Assembly: GCA_020050955.1 (NCBI GenBank)
Contig: JAGVJT010000035.1
Coordinates: 1-5,563, forward strand
Source of the DNA: Legionellales bacterium
Lineage (GTDB): Bacteria > Pseudomonadota > Gammaproteobacteria > Legionellales > Legionellaceae
Direction of reading: 5' to 3'
DNA: 5,563 bases
Shown here piece after piece: positions 5,180 through 5,563 of this stretch; positions within the stretch are counted from its first letter, which is position 1, and every line of letters begins with the position of its first letter. The notes beneath the pieces were generated by a model. That model had not been told where the DNA came from. It searched no databases and was given only the letters and a program-made list of their open reading frames with translations. The translations under genes were made by a program, and so were the position numbers.

Positions 5180-5563
5180 ATGCAACATTGTTCAATACCA
5201 GCCTGCTATTTTCCTAGCATGGTTTTGTTTCTTGACGATGGTCATGATTTTTTACTCAATGTGATGTTGCAGTTAGATGAACGAGTCGCTTATCGTTTAT
5301 TTGATGTTCCCATTGAAGCCTTAAGTTTTGTGCATAATTATCGACGTGAATTACGAATGTTTAGTCGTCATTGCATGAGTGAGTATACTGAAGCAAAGCG
5401 TTATTTCAATCAACGACTTAGCGATGATTTAGCAACCCTTTACGCAGAAATGTATAATCCTTATCGATTTTCTGAAATTGCCGTGGTTGTGGTTGACTAC
5501 TACGCGCGAGGCATGAATGGAATCGAATTCTGTCGTCGTATTGAAAATTGTCATATTAAAAAA
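5180..5563 (+). CDS. Response-regulator-like protein with an expanded receiver domain (partial, runs off the right edge)
   Basis: The 128 visible residues carry the hallmarks of a CheY-like receiver: a first beta strand ending in an acidic pair (MVLFLDD, Asp19-Asp20) and a third strand with a candidate phosphoacceptor, Asp106, in AVVVVDYYARGMNGIEFCRRI (101-121). The Asp106-to-GMNG spacing fits the classic D-x-x-M-P-G-M-N-G loop. The sequence ends before the conserved Thr/Ser and Lys, so the effector half is not visible. Two things are odd. The acidic pair and Asp106 are about 86 residues apart, where ordinary receivers have roughly 40-45, so a mostly helical, charged insertion (about 52-95) is present. 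The loop after Asp106 has Ala-Arg where Met-Pro is usual. Phosphorylation is therefore likely but not assured. No kinase gene is seen here. I do not assign a symbol. Confidence 0.75.
   Translation, partial: MQHCSIPACYFPSMVLFLDDGHDFLLNVMLQLDERVAYRLFDVPIEALSFVHNYRRELRMFSRHCMSEYTEAKRYFNQRLSDDLATLYAEMYNPYRFSEIAVVVVDYYARGMNGIEFCRRIENCHIKK

Noticed and set aside
1..5563. tRNA, rRNA, insertion sequence or phage attachment features
   Set aside because: No cloverleaf-like segment, transposase motif, terminal inverted repeats or integrase was recognised by eye on either strand.

Overview
The window looks like a chromosomal piece of a gammaproteobacterium, most likely from Legionellales (Legionella, Coxiella, Aquicella or Berkiella relatives). 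Two things point there: a hemC-hemD-hemX-hemY gene order typical of Gammaproteobacteria, at moderate to low GC, and an adjacent eukaryote-like gene (J-domain, low-complexity repeats, ankyrin-like helices, C-terminal membrane segment) of the kind common among secreted effectors of that order. The order-level placement is inference; no 16S or other marker is present.

Positions 1-2943 (minus strand) hold a tightly packed haem-biosynthesis operon, read right to left. hemC (porphobilinogen deaminase) makes hydroxymethylbilane. hemD (uroporphyrinogen-III synthase) closes the ring. hemX and hemY encode inner-membrane proteins of the same cluster whose exact role is unsettled. All genes overlap: hemC/hemD by ATGA, hemD/hemX by 29 nt, hemX/hemY by ATGA. 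They are therefore probably cotranscribed and translationally coupled. hemY runs off the left edge.

Positions 2944-3186 form a divergent intergenic region with a plausible hemC promoter on the minus strand and an extended -10 promoter for the rightward gene.

Positions 3187-4947 (plus strand) encode a 586-residue protein of unknown function. It has an N-terminal J-like domain with an intact HPD motif, five tandem 15-residue Gly/Phe repeats each carrying DPF, an alpha-helical middle with degenerate ankyrin-like repeats, and a C-terminal hydrophobic segment with a short charged tail. The architecture suggests a secreted, host-directed co-chaperone-like protein. This is the most interesting item in the window.

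Positions 4948-5179 are noncoding: a hairpin behind the J-domain gene, an inverted repeat that coincides with a candidate promoter, and a palindrome-rich leader. From 5180 to the right edge is the start of a response-regulator-like protein whose receiver domain has an unusually long insertion between the acidic pair and the phosphoacceptor aspartate.
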